A stretch of DNA of 64,000 nucleotides, from NCBI GenBank assembly GCA_964017195.1, contig OZ024887.1:1911881-1975880 (forward strand), given 5' to 3'. The stretch is from Siderastrea radians (taxonomy: Eukaryota; Cnidaria; Anthozoa; Scleractinia; Rhizangiidae). Below, one piece after another: positions 8,039-14,985 of this stretch. The translations under genes were made by a program, and so were the position numbers. The notes beneath the pieces are model-generated. The model made no database searches and was not told the DNA's origin. It saw nothing but the letters and a program-made list of their open reading frames with translations. Positions within the stretch are counted from its first letter, which is position 1. Each line of letters opens with the position of its first letter.

Positions 8039-8713
8039 ATGCAAACGGGGAAACCGTTTCGTTTTCATACCCCGTCCAGTATTTTGGTAGTGGGACCCTC
8101 GGGATGTGGCAAAACCGTGTTTACGGAAAAACTCTTGTTAGAGAACCCATACTTGTTTGACACCCCACCGACTCAACTGCATTACTGTTATGGGGCCTGG
8201 CAAGATCGATTTCGAGGCATGCAAGATCGTGGGGTAATATTTCACGAAGGGATTCCCGATCATGACGCCTTGGTGCAATGGTTTCCTCCCGGGCGTAAAG
8301 GAGTGATGGTCTTGGATGATTTGATGGACGAAGGGAGTCAGGATAAACGCGTGTTGGATTTATTCACCAAACATTCGCATCATCAAGGTGTGACGGTGTT
8401 GTATTTGTGCCAAGACATGTTTCCCGTGGGCCGATATGCCAAAAGTATATCCCGCAATGCCCATTACATCGTGGCGTTCAAGAACCCCCGAGATCAATTG
8501 GGGGTGCGCAACGTGTTGCTTCAATCGTTTCCTACCACTTGGAAAGACAGTTTGGAAACCTTTCATCAGGCCACCACACGACCGTATGGCTATTTGGTGT
8601 TGGATTTGCACCCGGCCTCGTCCGATCAACAACGTTTGTTGAGTCACGTCTTAAAAGACGAAGGATGGACCCGCACGTATCAAAAACGTCGCAGTGATCA
8701 GGATGTCAAGTAA
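8039..8713 (+). CDS. A32/FtsK-HerA-type DNA packaging ATPase
   Basis: This 224-residue protein has a Walker A motif GPSGCGKT at residues 19-26 and a Walker B motif MVLDDLMDE at 90-98. A TVLYLCQD segment near 120 and a following Arg/Asn-rich region are usual for this family. It would pump the viral genome into capsids. It is a core gene of Maverick/Polinton, adintovirus and large eukaryotic DNA viruses. The gene is intact, and the next small gene overlaps its last codons. Confidence 0.9.
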   Translation: MQTGKPFRFHTPSSILVVGPSGCGKTVFTEKLLLENPYLFDTPPTQLHYCYGAWQDRFRGMQDRGVIFHEGIPDHDALVQWFPPGRKGVMVLDDLMDEGSQDKRVLDLFTKHSHHQGVTVLYLCQDMFPVGRYAKSISRNAHYIVAFKNPRDQLGVRNVLLQSFPTTWKDSLETFHQATTRPYGYLVLDLHPASSDQQRLLSHVLKDEGWTRTYQKRRSDQDVK

Positions 8714-9057
8714 AAGATTGCCTCCCCCCATTGTGTTGGATTTGTTGGGAGATGCCAAGTAGACGATTACCAAGTAGAAGGTTGAAGGGATTGGCTCCCC
8801 CGTTGTTTTGGATTTGTTGGGAAAAAATTGTTGGTGATTATTTTCATAGCATGCGTTTGGACGACATGGATTACCAGACCATGCAAGAGGTATATAATTT
8901 GGTTCGAAACCGACGAGGCAAATCTATTGACCGTTTAATCGATCGTTACAACGAAACGTATTTTCGTGAACTGGTGTGGACCTTAGAAGATCGAGCATGG
9001 CAGTTGATAATGCATCCCGACGTCCTTCGCAAGCTTACGCAACCGTTTCACCTGTAG
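8703..9057 (+). pseudogene. Small viral gene disrupted near its start by a local duplication
   Basis: An ATG at 8703 overlaps the ATPase end and opens a 19-codon frame that stops at 8760-8762. A second, diverged copy of the same segment (about 8788-8822) follows; both contain a C-rich run and then TTGGATTTGTTGGGA. A long frame then continues to the TAG at 9055-9057 with possible ATGs at 8752 or 8851. The downstream part encodes a charged helical protein (MRLDDMDYQTMQEVYNLV and on). The duplication seems to have broken the reading frame; a shorter protein from 8851 (68 residues) may still be made. I do not know its function. Confidence 0.5.
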
Positions 9058-9071
9058 GGGTAGGCACCACC

Positions 9072-9764
9072 ATGACTTCCCAAAAAGAAAAAACCGTGGT
9101 ATCCTTGCTGAATGGACCGTTGTCCAGAAGCCACGGTGAAAAATTCAAACCGGAACTTTTGCAACGCATGGATTCCTTGTATGCCTTTTACCACAAACAG
9201 TGGTGGTGTTATCGGAAAATGCTGAATCATTTCAAGTTTGTCAACGCCTTGTTCAATGGCTTGGCATTACTCCTGATGGCGGCGGGCATGATTGCCGGAC
9301 CCCTCTTGGAAAACAGTACGTTGGTGGCGTGTTTGGCGGCCGTGGGTACGGTGGTCAAAGGATGGAACGATTTTAAACAATACCGGTTTAAAGTGACCAT
9401 GAGTCGGTTTGCGTTTACCACGTATGCCAAAGCCTTGACCGAATTGAAAACCCACGTGCGTGGTGTTCCCTTGGAGGACCTGGAAAGGTTTTTGATCAAG
9501 ATGCAAACGTTGGATGATACCATTGTGGATTTCACCCCTCCGTTACCCAAACGATGTGTGCAAGATTACCATCGTCGTTTTGTGTACCAACCCGTGGAAG
9601 CGCCATGTTACGTGGATGGATGTGCTCGTCCCTTCATGTCGAAAAGCTATTGGACGGAAAAGGATAAAAAGCCGCCCCCCTCCAGTCCCACACTCCTAGA
9701 ACCATGGCCGTCCGACGAAAAAGAACCACCCAAAGAAAACGACGTCAACGAGGAGGGGCATTAA
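9072..9764 (+). CDS. Two-transmembrane viral protein, SLATT-like
   Basis: I start it at the ATG at 9072 (CACCATGAC context), just after the previous stop, giving 230 residues. Two hydrophobic helices (about 56-79 and 82-98) are followed by a long helical region with a conserved-looking FAFTTYAKAL segment and a hydrophilic, Pro/Glu-rich tail. The arrangement of two membrane helices plus cytosolic helices resembles SLATT-type 2TM proteins and unnamed membrane proteins of cnidarian Polintons. It may act in the virion membrane or in entry or exit, which is speculation. The 3' end overlaps the next gene by 61 nt. Confidence 0.6.
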   Translation: MTSQKEKTVVSLLNGPLSRSHGEKFKPELLQRMDSLYAFYHKQWWCYRKMLNHFKFVNALFNGLALLLMAAGMIAGPLLENSTLVACLAAVGTVVKGWNDFKQYRFKVTMSRFAFTTYAKALTELKTHVRGVPLEDLERFLIKMQTLDDTIVDFTPPLPKRCVQDYHRRFVYQPVEAPCYVDGCARPFMSKSYWTEKDKKPPPSSPTLLEPWPSDEKEPPKENDVNEEGH

Positions 9765-10054
9765 TGCGTCGCAAACCCCGTTTGGTGGATAAAATAGCCC
9801 ATGGCCTGAGTATGGTTCTATCGGGTCCAGCGCCTGGGTTTGGCCTCGCTTTAGGCAAATTAGGCGCTCAAGCCTTGAAAGGCGTCACCAACAATGTACA
9901 GTATTACCGACAACGACCTCAAAAAGGAAGTGGGTGGTGGCAAGATTTCAAACGCAACACCCGTCAAGGCTATAAAGAGTCGCGGGATGCCATCAAACAA
10001 AACAAAGCTCTTCAACGTGTGTTGTCCCACCCCACGAGTCCATGGCGTCCTTGA
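9704..10054 (+). CDS. Basic core protein with N-terminal RRQRGG motif
   Basis: This 116-residue protein starts in a good ATG context (ACCATGG). It opens with an Arg/Lys run, RRQRGGAL at about residues 14-21, then a short Leu/Gly/Ala-rich helix and a basic C-terminus. The signature matches the other RGG core-type proteins of the element. A role in condensing viral DNA, with possible protease processing at the RGG, is inferred. It overlaps both neighbours. Confidence 0.65.
   Translation: MAVRRKRTTQRKRRQRGGALMRRKPRLVDKIAHGLSMVLSGPAPGFGLALGKLGAQALKGVTNNVQYYRQRPQKGSGWWQDFKRNTRQGYKESRDAIKQNKALQRVLSHPTSPWRP
9971..9977 (+). promoter_or_regulatory. Possible TATA box inside a gene
   Basis: TATAAAG lies 71 nt upstream of the ATG at 10042, within the previous coding sequence. 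Confidence 0.35.
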
Positions 10055-10221
10055 GGAGACGACGACGACGACAACGACGACGTCAACAAGGAGGTTCTTT
10101 TTTGAACGTGTTGGTCCCAGCCATGGCAGGGTTGGGGAAAGCCGTAGCGATGGAAACGGATAAACGTATAAAACGCGTGATCCAAAAAGCCAACCAACGG
10201 TATCGTCGCCGTCACCGATAA
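10042..10221 (+). CDS. 59-residue pX-like core peptide
   Basis: A 59-codon frame starts at an ATG (CCATGGC context) that overlaps the end of the previous gene. It has an almost pure Arg/Gln N-terminus, RRQQGGSFL at about residues 13-21, a hydrophobic Leu/Val/Ala/Gly helix to about 36, and an Arg-rich tail. This is the same order as the pX-like protein at 5088, so the element carries at least two pX-type genes. It ends 3 nt before the next ATG. A probable role is DNA condensation or membrane activity inside the virion. Confidence 0.68.
   Translation: MASLRRRRRRQRRRQQGGSFLNVLVPAMAGLGKAVAMETDKRIKRVIQKANQRYRRRHR
10167..10173 (+). promoter_or_regulatory. TATA box inside the pX-like gene
   Basis: TATAAAA lies 58 nt upstream of the ATG at 10225. 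Confidence 0.45.
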
Positions 10222-10224
10222 AAG

Positions 10225-10551
10225 ATGCAACGACTCCGACGTCAATTGCCGTTTTTACGGTCGGTGTTACAAGAAGCCAATCGCTTGAAACGTCAAGACC
10301 TTTTACAACATGCCAATGCCGATCAAATCAATGCTGTCAGTGAACTGGCCTTGAACTTCTTAAAAAACAAGATTCCCGTCACACCACTCATCCTGGCCAA
10401 GCTTCGACCCTATAAAAAGGTGCTACGCGACTTGGGACGTCGTCAACATTCGGTGAAAAAGCGTCGTGCGTGGTTGGTCCAACAAAAAGGACGCGGGTTA
10501 TTTCAAGGGCTTCACCACGTGTTATGTCAATGTGCTCGACCGACCCGTTAA
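10225..10551 (+). CDS. Helical basic protein of a Polinton-associated family
   Basis: This 108-residue protein has a helical N-terminus, the block AVSELALNFLKNKIPVT near residues 37-53, then LAKLRPYKKVLRDLG, a KKR run and a C-terminal KGRGLF followed by hydrophobic residues. Proteins with this layout (helix, V-SE-ALN-LKGN-PLT-type block, RGG/RGL plus hydrophobic tail) are frequent beside Maverick-class capsid genes in cnidarians and molluscs. The name and function are unsettled, and a minor virion or core role is likely. This recognition comes from memory of the family and not from a search. Confidence 0.6.
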   Translation: MQRLRRQLPFLRSVLQEANRLKRQDLLQHANADQINAVSELALNFLKNKIPVTPLILAKLRPYKKVLRDLGRRQHSVKKRRAWLVQQKGRGLFQGLHHVLCQCARPTR

Positions 10552-10760
10552 CACTCCCCACGTGGGTACGTCTGTTACAAGAGGCCAATCGAGAAACAGA
10601 GAAATCGAGAGACAATTGTCATTATTGGCAGCATAAATATGACCAGTTGTATCAAGAGTACCTGCACATCTTGAACTCTGCTCTTTGTGAGCGTTGTCGT
10701 GACCAAGAAGACGGGGAACTTTGCCCAACGTGTAACCTAGGATGGACGAAGTGTACATGA
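10524..10760 (+). CDS. Coiled-coil protein with C-terminal zinc ribbon
   Basis: From the ATG at 10524 this is a 78-residue protein overlapping the previous gene by 28 nt; an in-frame GTG at 10470 would extend it. A charged helical stretch with coiled-coil character (LLQEANRETEKSRD and on) precedes CERC and CPTC pairs that could bind one zinc ion. I do not recognise a specific family. It also overlaps the next gene by 19 nt, as is usual in this compact block. Confidence 0.55.
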   Translation: MSMCSTDPLTLPTWVRLLQEANRETEKSRDNCHYWQHKYDQLYQEYLHILNSALCERCRDQEDGELCPTCNLGWTKCT

Positions 10761-11398
10761 TTCCCCACCAGGATTTGGAACAACTCATTCAATATTACAA
10801 AGGAGAACTCACAGAAAATGCCTTGTTGAACAAAGCCGCCACGTTAGCTGCCAAAAAACATGTGTTGTTAGCCGACCCACAACTCCCCCCGGCCCTCGTC
10901 AATGCCCAAACCAAACCCTTGACTCGAGAATTAACCAAGTTAACCAAACGGATCCGTCAATTTCCTGGAGGCGTGGGTGTGGGGGCACCAGGTGGCCCGC
11001 CAGGCGAGGAAGAGGAAGAGGCCGGGGATTTGGTGACGGGACCCGTGGAACAATGGTTGAAGCGCATGATAAAAGGCAGCCCGTCGACTCCCAAACGCCC
11101 CATTACCCCTACAACCAAGAAAGGCAAAGGAGCAGCCACCACCAGTAAAATTCCCATTCTCAAGAAAGAGGCCCCTTCCACCAGTCGAGGGGATACCCGG
11201 TCGCGTTTAGAAGCCATTCGAGAACAGCGCAAGACCTTGGAAAAAAAGATAGCCGAGAGTCCTTGGGGCAAAGGCAAAGGTAAAGGCAAAGGCAAAGGAC
11301 CCGCCCGAGAAGTGGAACGATTGAAACCTTTACCCGGTTGGGAAGATTGGGCTCGTGGCAAAAAGTTACGACGTCGATTGGATTACGACACTGAATAA
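10742..11398 (+). CDS. Viral structural/scaffold-like protein with low-complexity C-terminus
   Basis: This 218-residue protein starts MDEVYMIP, followed by a helical region and a segment with P-LPP that recalls small proteins beside Maverick capsid genes. The central part is Gly/Glu-rich, then Pro/Thr/Lys-rich, and a GK dipeptide repeat lies near residue 180. The disordered basic tail suggests nucleic acid or core contact. The function is unknown. It ends 2 nt before the next ATG. Confidence 0.6.
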   Translation: MDEVYMIPHQDLEQLIQYYKGELTENALLNKAATLAAKKHVLLADPQLPPALVNAQTKPLTRELTKLTKRIRQFPGGVGVGAPGGPPGEEEEEAGDLVTGPVEQWLKRMIKGSPSTPKRPITPTTKKGKGAATTSKIPILKKEAPSTSRGDTRSRLEAIREQRKTLEKKIAESPWGKGKGKGKGKGPAREVERLKPLPGWEDWARGKKLRRRLDYDTE

Positions 11399-11400
11399 AC

Positions 11401-11763
11401 ATGCCCACCCAGAGGAGAAGGAGAAGAGGTATCAAACGGAAACGCCGCCAATCCGGTGGGGCAGTGGATGTACAAAAATGGATCGCTAAAACCGGCAAAG
11501 AATTTCATTGGCCTGGTTATCAGTACATGGGCCCTGGCACGCATTTAGCCAAACGCCTGAAACGTGGGGATCCCGGCATCAATCGCTTGGACAAGATAGC
11601 TAAACAACATGACATTGATTACAGCCGTGCCAAGAATTTGCAAGATAAATGGAAAGCCGATACGAAGATGATCCAAGCCATTGATCGGTTACCCGGCAAG
11701 AAAACCAAGACGGAACGCGTGGTCAAAAAAATCATGCAAGCCAAGAAACGTTTAAAATTGTAA
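11401..11763 (+). CDS. Phospholipase A2-like (parvovirus VP1u-type) virion protein
   Basis: This 120-residue protein opens with an Arg run and RRQSGGAV at about residues 15-22, so it shares the core-protein RRQxGG signature. It continues with a PLA2-like domain: the calcium-loop motif YMGPGT at about 42-47 and the catalytic dyad region KQHDIDYS with His70 and Asp71. Parvoviruses use such a domain to breach the endosome, and PLA2-like genes are known in adintoviruses. The putative RGG cleavage would release the enzyme from a basic leader, which is inference. A polyadenylation signal follows at 11814. Confidence 0.85.
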   Translation: MPTQRRRRRGIKRKRRQSGGAVDVQKWIAKTGKEFHWPGYQYMGPGTHLAKRLKRGDPGINRLDKIAKQHDIDYSRAKNLQDKWKADTKMIQAIDRLPGKKTKTERVVKKIMQAKKRLKL

Positions 11764-11813
11764 TTGTTTTAATCACCTCGTGTTACAGCCCATGTTGTGT
11801 TCTTTTGGGAGAA

Positions 11814-11819
11814 AATAAA
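11814..11819 (+). terminator. Polyadenylation signal AATAAA
   Basis: AATAAA lies 51 nt after the PLA2-like stop codon and probably ends the long plus-strand transcription block. Confidence 0.45.
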
Positions 11820-11851
11820 ACAGAATGAAAATGTCTGCACCTGTCTTTTTT

Positions 11852-12140
11852 TCAAGAAACAAAATCATCCAAATCAAACGGATCGTCCACATCTCAATTG
11901 TTCCCATTCGTCAGGGGACATGTGCTTTAAAAAGTCACACACCTCCCCTCTGCTCTCTCTTCTCTAATTGTTCAGCAAGACTCTTGTCTTGGACACGTTC
12001 TGCCTTCACCTTCTTCAAAATTTGCTCCACCTTTAAATCGTCTTCGAATGTTTCAAACTCTTTCAATAATTTCTCGTGGTCATGATAAGATGCCCCAGCC
12101 AGGCGCTCGCTCTGTTTGTATGGTCTCTCGTCGTTCCCCG
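11852..12140 (-). pseudogene. Frameshifted minus-strand coding remnant
   Basis: Read on the minus strand, a charged helical sequence (HDHEKLLKEFETFEDDLKVE and on) runs from about 12140 to a stop at 11935. A second frame then gives FLKHMSPDEWEQLR, and a third gives DVDDPFDLDDFVS to a stop at 11852. Composition and heptad-like spacing are protein-like across all three frames. This looks like one gene with two indels and no clear start codon. I do not recognise the family. It could still be expressed by frameshifting or splicing, but decay is simpler. Confidence 0.42.
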
Positions 12141-12171
12141 CTAGGCCTGATGGGACCTCAGAGAGGGGGGA

Positions 12172-12198
12172 GGGGGTCCCCCCTCCTGGGGGACCCCA
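12172..12198. repeat. G/C hairpin
   Basis: GGGGTCCCCC and GGGGGACCCC form a perfect 10-bp stem around a five-base loop in the gap between the minus-strand remnant and the third penton-like gene. A CCAAT-type motif (ATTGGTCC, about 12213) and TATAAAAA (12252-12259, plus strand) follow, but no good ATG frame does. Confidence 0.5.
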
Positions 12199-12278
12199 TG
12201 TCCCTGATAGGTGATTGGTCCATTCCCTCCTCCCCCAGGACCTTTGTTCTCTATAAAAATAACAACCATGTCCTGTTT

Positions 12279-13331
12279 TTATGTCCGTTGACTTTTTCTG
12301 GAGAGTTGAAGGGTGATGATGGTGCTGCCTTGTTTGAAGGGAGCAGGCTGCCCATTGGCTGTTTGAATGTCCATGACAATGCTGTCAAAGATGGTTTTAC
12401 CAAGAGGAAAAAACATCCGTTGAGTGGTATCAAATTGATGATCGGTATTGCCGGCATCCAAGGTACGTAAAAAACCTTTTTGTTGATTTCCGACAATGCT
12501 CTGTGCGACGAGATCCGTATAGATCATGAGTTGTTGTTGTCCTTGTTGTGGTTTGACAGTTTGCGTGGTGGGAAATGGTTGCCGACTGAGATTCGGACCC
12601 AAGAAGAAGTAATAATCGAAATCGGGGTGAGTAAAGCTGACAGAGACGATGCCATGCGGTGGATATTTGTTGACAGGACCGACGGTTGGTGTCCATTTGT
12701 GTTGATCGTCGTAATCGACGACATGTTTCACCAGATAATTTTTTTCTTGGACGATGCGTTCACTTGGCGTTCCATCTTTCACCAGTCCCATCAGTTGAGC
12801 GAATTTCCATTCCATTTCAAATTGCATGTTGGCTGGAATGAGTACATACAAGGAATCTAATTCGGAGGCGATGCCTGTATTGGTGATTTTCACGTAGGGT
12901 TGAACCAGGTTGAGAGCGGCTAGTTGTTGTCGTTTAGCTTGATCGTCCACGTCCATTTTGGCTATATCCATCATGACTTCCATGTGTTGTTTTTCCATTT
13001 CGTACGCGATGGCGATCCATGCTTCTTTCAAATTGTGATAATACCCTGGGGGTAAATGGATTTGTTTGGTGACTTGAATGGGGGCCGTTCCCTCAGCACG
13101 TTTTGGTATGTATCTGATATCTGTTTTCATCCAGTGTTTTTGACTATCTTCTTGCGTCCAATTCTGCTTGGTTTGATCTTCCAATTGTTGATTAAAACCA
13201 GGGTGTGAGATATGAACCAGGGCCGCTTCCCAATCATCTTCCACCAGATAGTGTGAATGGGGAAGTCTAGCGGTAAATTTTTGCCCCGTGCCTTGCGCTT
13301 GATCACTGAGGAGGGTGATGTAGAAACTCAT
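12279..13331 (-). CDS. Penton/minor-capsid-like protein, copy 3 (minus strand)
   Basis: I start it at the ATG complement of 13329-13331, giving 350 residues that begin MSFYITLLS, like copies 1 and 2 (346 and 349 residues). It shares WEAALVHISHPG near the N-terminus, a central FAQLMGL segment, VSVSFTHPDFDYYF, LMIYTDLV and a C-terminal STIITLQLS strand. It is much more diverged from the other two than they are from each other. It is transcribed toward the plus-strand block from its own TATA box at 13361-13367. A specialised vertex or fibre role is possible but unproven. Confidence 0.7.
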   Translation of the reverse strand: MSFYITLLSDQAQGTGQKFTARLPHSHYLVEDDWEAALVHISHPGFNQQLEDQTKQNWTQEDSQKHWMKTDIRYIPKRAEGTAPIQVTKQIHLPPGYYHNLKEAWIAIAYEMEKQHMEVMMDIAKMDVDDQAKRQQLAALNLVQPYVKITNTGIASELDSLYVLIPANMQFEMEWKFAQLMGLVKDGTPSERIVQEKNYLVKHVVDYDDQHKWTPTVGPVNKYPPHGIVSVSFTHPDFDYYFFLGPNLSRQPFPTTQTVKPQQGQQQLMIYTDLVAQSIVGNQQKGFLRTLDAGNTDHQFDTTQRMFFPLGKTIFDSIVMDIQTANGQPAPFKQGSTIITLQLSRKSQRT

Positions 13332-13360
13332 GATGACAACAAAATAGCCCATGGTTGCCT

Positions 13361-13367
13361 TTTTATA
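13361..13367 (-). promoter_or_regulatory. TATA box (minus strand)
   Basis: TATAAAA on the minus strand lies 36 nt upstream of the ATG of the third penton-like gene. Confidence 0.55.
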
Positions 13368-13399
13368 CCTATGTAAGGACCTTGACCTCCCAAGGCTCC

Positions 13400-13618
13400 T
13401 TAAAAACAAGGAAACGCGCTCGGACAGGTTTCCAACCAGACCATAAACACGATCCAACGCCCGATATTCCCTTGACAGAGTTCAATCGCCTGTAAAGGAT
13501 CGTCTGTCGGTTCCGGTAAGTCAGTAGGTTCATACAACTGCTTACACAGGTACAAGTGTGTCTTGTAAAGAAACCAATCCTTAAAACTTGACGAGATATA
13601 GAGAAAACAACCGGGCAT
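13400..13618 (-). CDS. Small viral protein, likely paralogue of the gene at 1470
   Basis: This 72-residue protein starts at a true ATG on the minus strand. It has a helical segment with Trp, Tyr and Cys, a proline-rich stretch with DDPLQ, and RWIVFMVWL near its end. The gene at 1470-1841 has the same order (helix, proline-rich segment with PPLQ, RWVVFVLWL), so common origin is likely although identity is low. Its function is unknown. A minus-strand TATA box lies 47 nt upstream. Confidence 0.5.
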   Translation of the reverse strand: MPGCFLYISSSFKDWFLYKTHLYLCKQLYEPTDLPEPTDDPLQAIELCQGNIGRWIVFMVWLETCPSAFPCF

Positions 13619-13658
13619 CTTTGATCGTTCCCTTTAGAAAAAGCGCGCAATAAAATTT

Positions 13659-13783
13659 CTATATACAAAACAAGGTGGGTGTGGATTGTGATGTCAACGG
13701 GTATGTTTCGACATGTTCCGACAAGCAATCTACCGACAAAAGACGGTTATGACGTCATGGGGCAAGTCTGTACCTATTTAAGG
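13659..13783. promoter_or_regulatory. Divergent promoter region with TATA boxes both ways and a CRE
   Basis: CTATATA at 13659-13665 reads as TATATAG on the minus strand, 47 nt before the ATG at 13618. On the plus strand TATTTAA at about 13775 lies 54 nt before the ATG at 13829. A perfect palindromic CRE (TGACGTCA, 13750-13757) lies between them and could serve both genes. Confidence 0.55.
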
Positions 13784-13828
13784 TGTAACAGTTAAACCAA
13801 ATCAATTCTGTTTTAGACAGAAGACAAC

Positions 13829-14455
13829 ATGGAACAAATCTGTATGATTGTCGATTTGGATGGGTATCAAGTGAACCATCAACCGTTTATTGTAAGGGAA
13901 ATGGGTGTTTACAGTTTACAGCACGGGAGTTTCAGCTGGTTCTTGGAAAACAAGTTGCCTTACCTCTCGTTGGAAAAGCGAGATCGTAAAACGGTCAACT
14001 ATGTCTACCATCATATTCACGGCTTACGCTTTGAATCGAGCAAGCAAGAAAAAGCCTTACCTCAACATCTGGTCAAAACCATGATCGAGTCAGCCTATCA
14101 TCGTTCCAGAACGCAACACCAATACATGGTAGCTTACAAGGGAGGATATTTGGAAAAGAATCTACTAAACGAGCTACAGATTCCTTGCGTTAACTTGGAA
14201 GACTTTGGATGTCCTAAAGTCGAGAAACTCATCGCCATGGGGTTTGATGTAGGATTAACCTGCGGTCGTCACGCGAAACCCACCCACCATTGTCCCAAAC
14301 AAGAAACCTATTTGTTTTACCAATGGATCCAGTCTCAAGCTTGAAACCATCTTTATAAGCACGAGAACTGGTGGGACGATATTACCGAAAACGTCAAAAC
14401 TATTCTGGCCCATGACAAACAAGAAGAAGAAGCCTTCACCAGTCAATTTAAATGA
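13829..14455 (+). CDS. Cys/His-containing viral protein interrupted by an in-frame TGA
   Basis: The frame starts MEQICMIVDLDGYQV and runs 171 codons to a TGA at 14342-14344, then stays open for 36 more codons to a second TGA at 14453-14455. Landmarks are VNYVYHHIHGL, VAYKGGYLEKNLL and a late Cys/His group (CGRH, HHCPKQE). The VDLDG start and the later segments resemble exonuclease-like proteins of uncertain function common in cnidarian genomes; I would not name a reaction. The post-stop segment has protein-like composition, so the TGA is either a recent nonsense change or a readthrough codon. Divergent promoter upstream. Confidence 0.6.
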
Positions 14456-14985
14456 ACGTGAAACAAGCAAGCAAGCAAGCAATCTGTTGACACCTTGGTG
14501 ATCATTTGTTTCCTTCACAACAACACAGAACTCCAGGGGAAGAAAAGAATGATCATGACAGAGTCCACAGGCTACCTTGACATGAATAAAAAACCTGTGT
14601 CATCCAAGTAAAACCAATCAACTCTCTTTTGTTTTGTTTTTTAAAAAAGGGATTTTTGTTTTTCAAACCGAGCCGAACTCGATCGCTTCTAACCCAAGAA
14701 AAACCTCCCAGCCAAATCCCCAAGAAACACTCTTCAATCCATTGTCTCCTACTCGCTTCGACCCGAAAAAAAAATTTCCATGCTTTTTTCAAAAAAAATT
14801 TTTTCCACCCCGACCGGGATTCGAACTCACACTAAAAAAATCTTGGTTTCCCCCACAGCGCGCGCCCGCCCGCTGCCCGCCGCTGCCGCCCACGTAGACA
14901 TGCGCTCTGAAACGAGAGACGAATGTATTTTACCACGTCATAGGAAAATTACTGACGAAGCATTTTTTGGTTCGCGCAAGGACGC
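14456..14985. other. Intergenic DNA at the right side of the virus, with a tRNA-like 3' half
   Basis: No convincing gene is present. The minus strand holds a tRNA-like T-arm and 3' end (GAGTTCGAATCCCGGTCGGG, near 14810-14830) followed by a run of T, as in a tRNA-derived SINE or pseudogene. A GC-rich block at about 14855-14895 is repeated at 16900-16985. I could not identify the right terminus of the viral element here. Confidence 0.5.

Noticed and set aside
10957..11361. Proline/serine-rich minus-strand frame of 134 codons
   Set aside because: It is antisense to the low-complexity GK/GG-rich part of the gene at 10742; it has no promoter or family features.
12048..12470. 140-codon plus-strand frame
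   Set aside because: It is antisense to the third penton-like gene and the minus-strand remnant.
1..14455. Bacterial or phage origin of the compact gene block
   Set aside because: Gene families (F54H12.2-like capsid, chromodomain integrase, adenain-like protease) are of eukaryotic viruses, TATA boxes replace Shine-Dalgarno sites, and the flanks are intron-bearing animal DNA.
14629..14897. Lys/Phe-rich plus-strand frames
   Set aside because: Low-complexity A/T runs; they overlap a tRNA-like remnant on the other strand.
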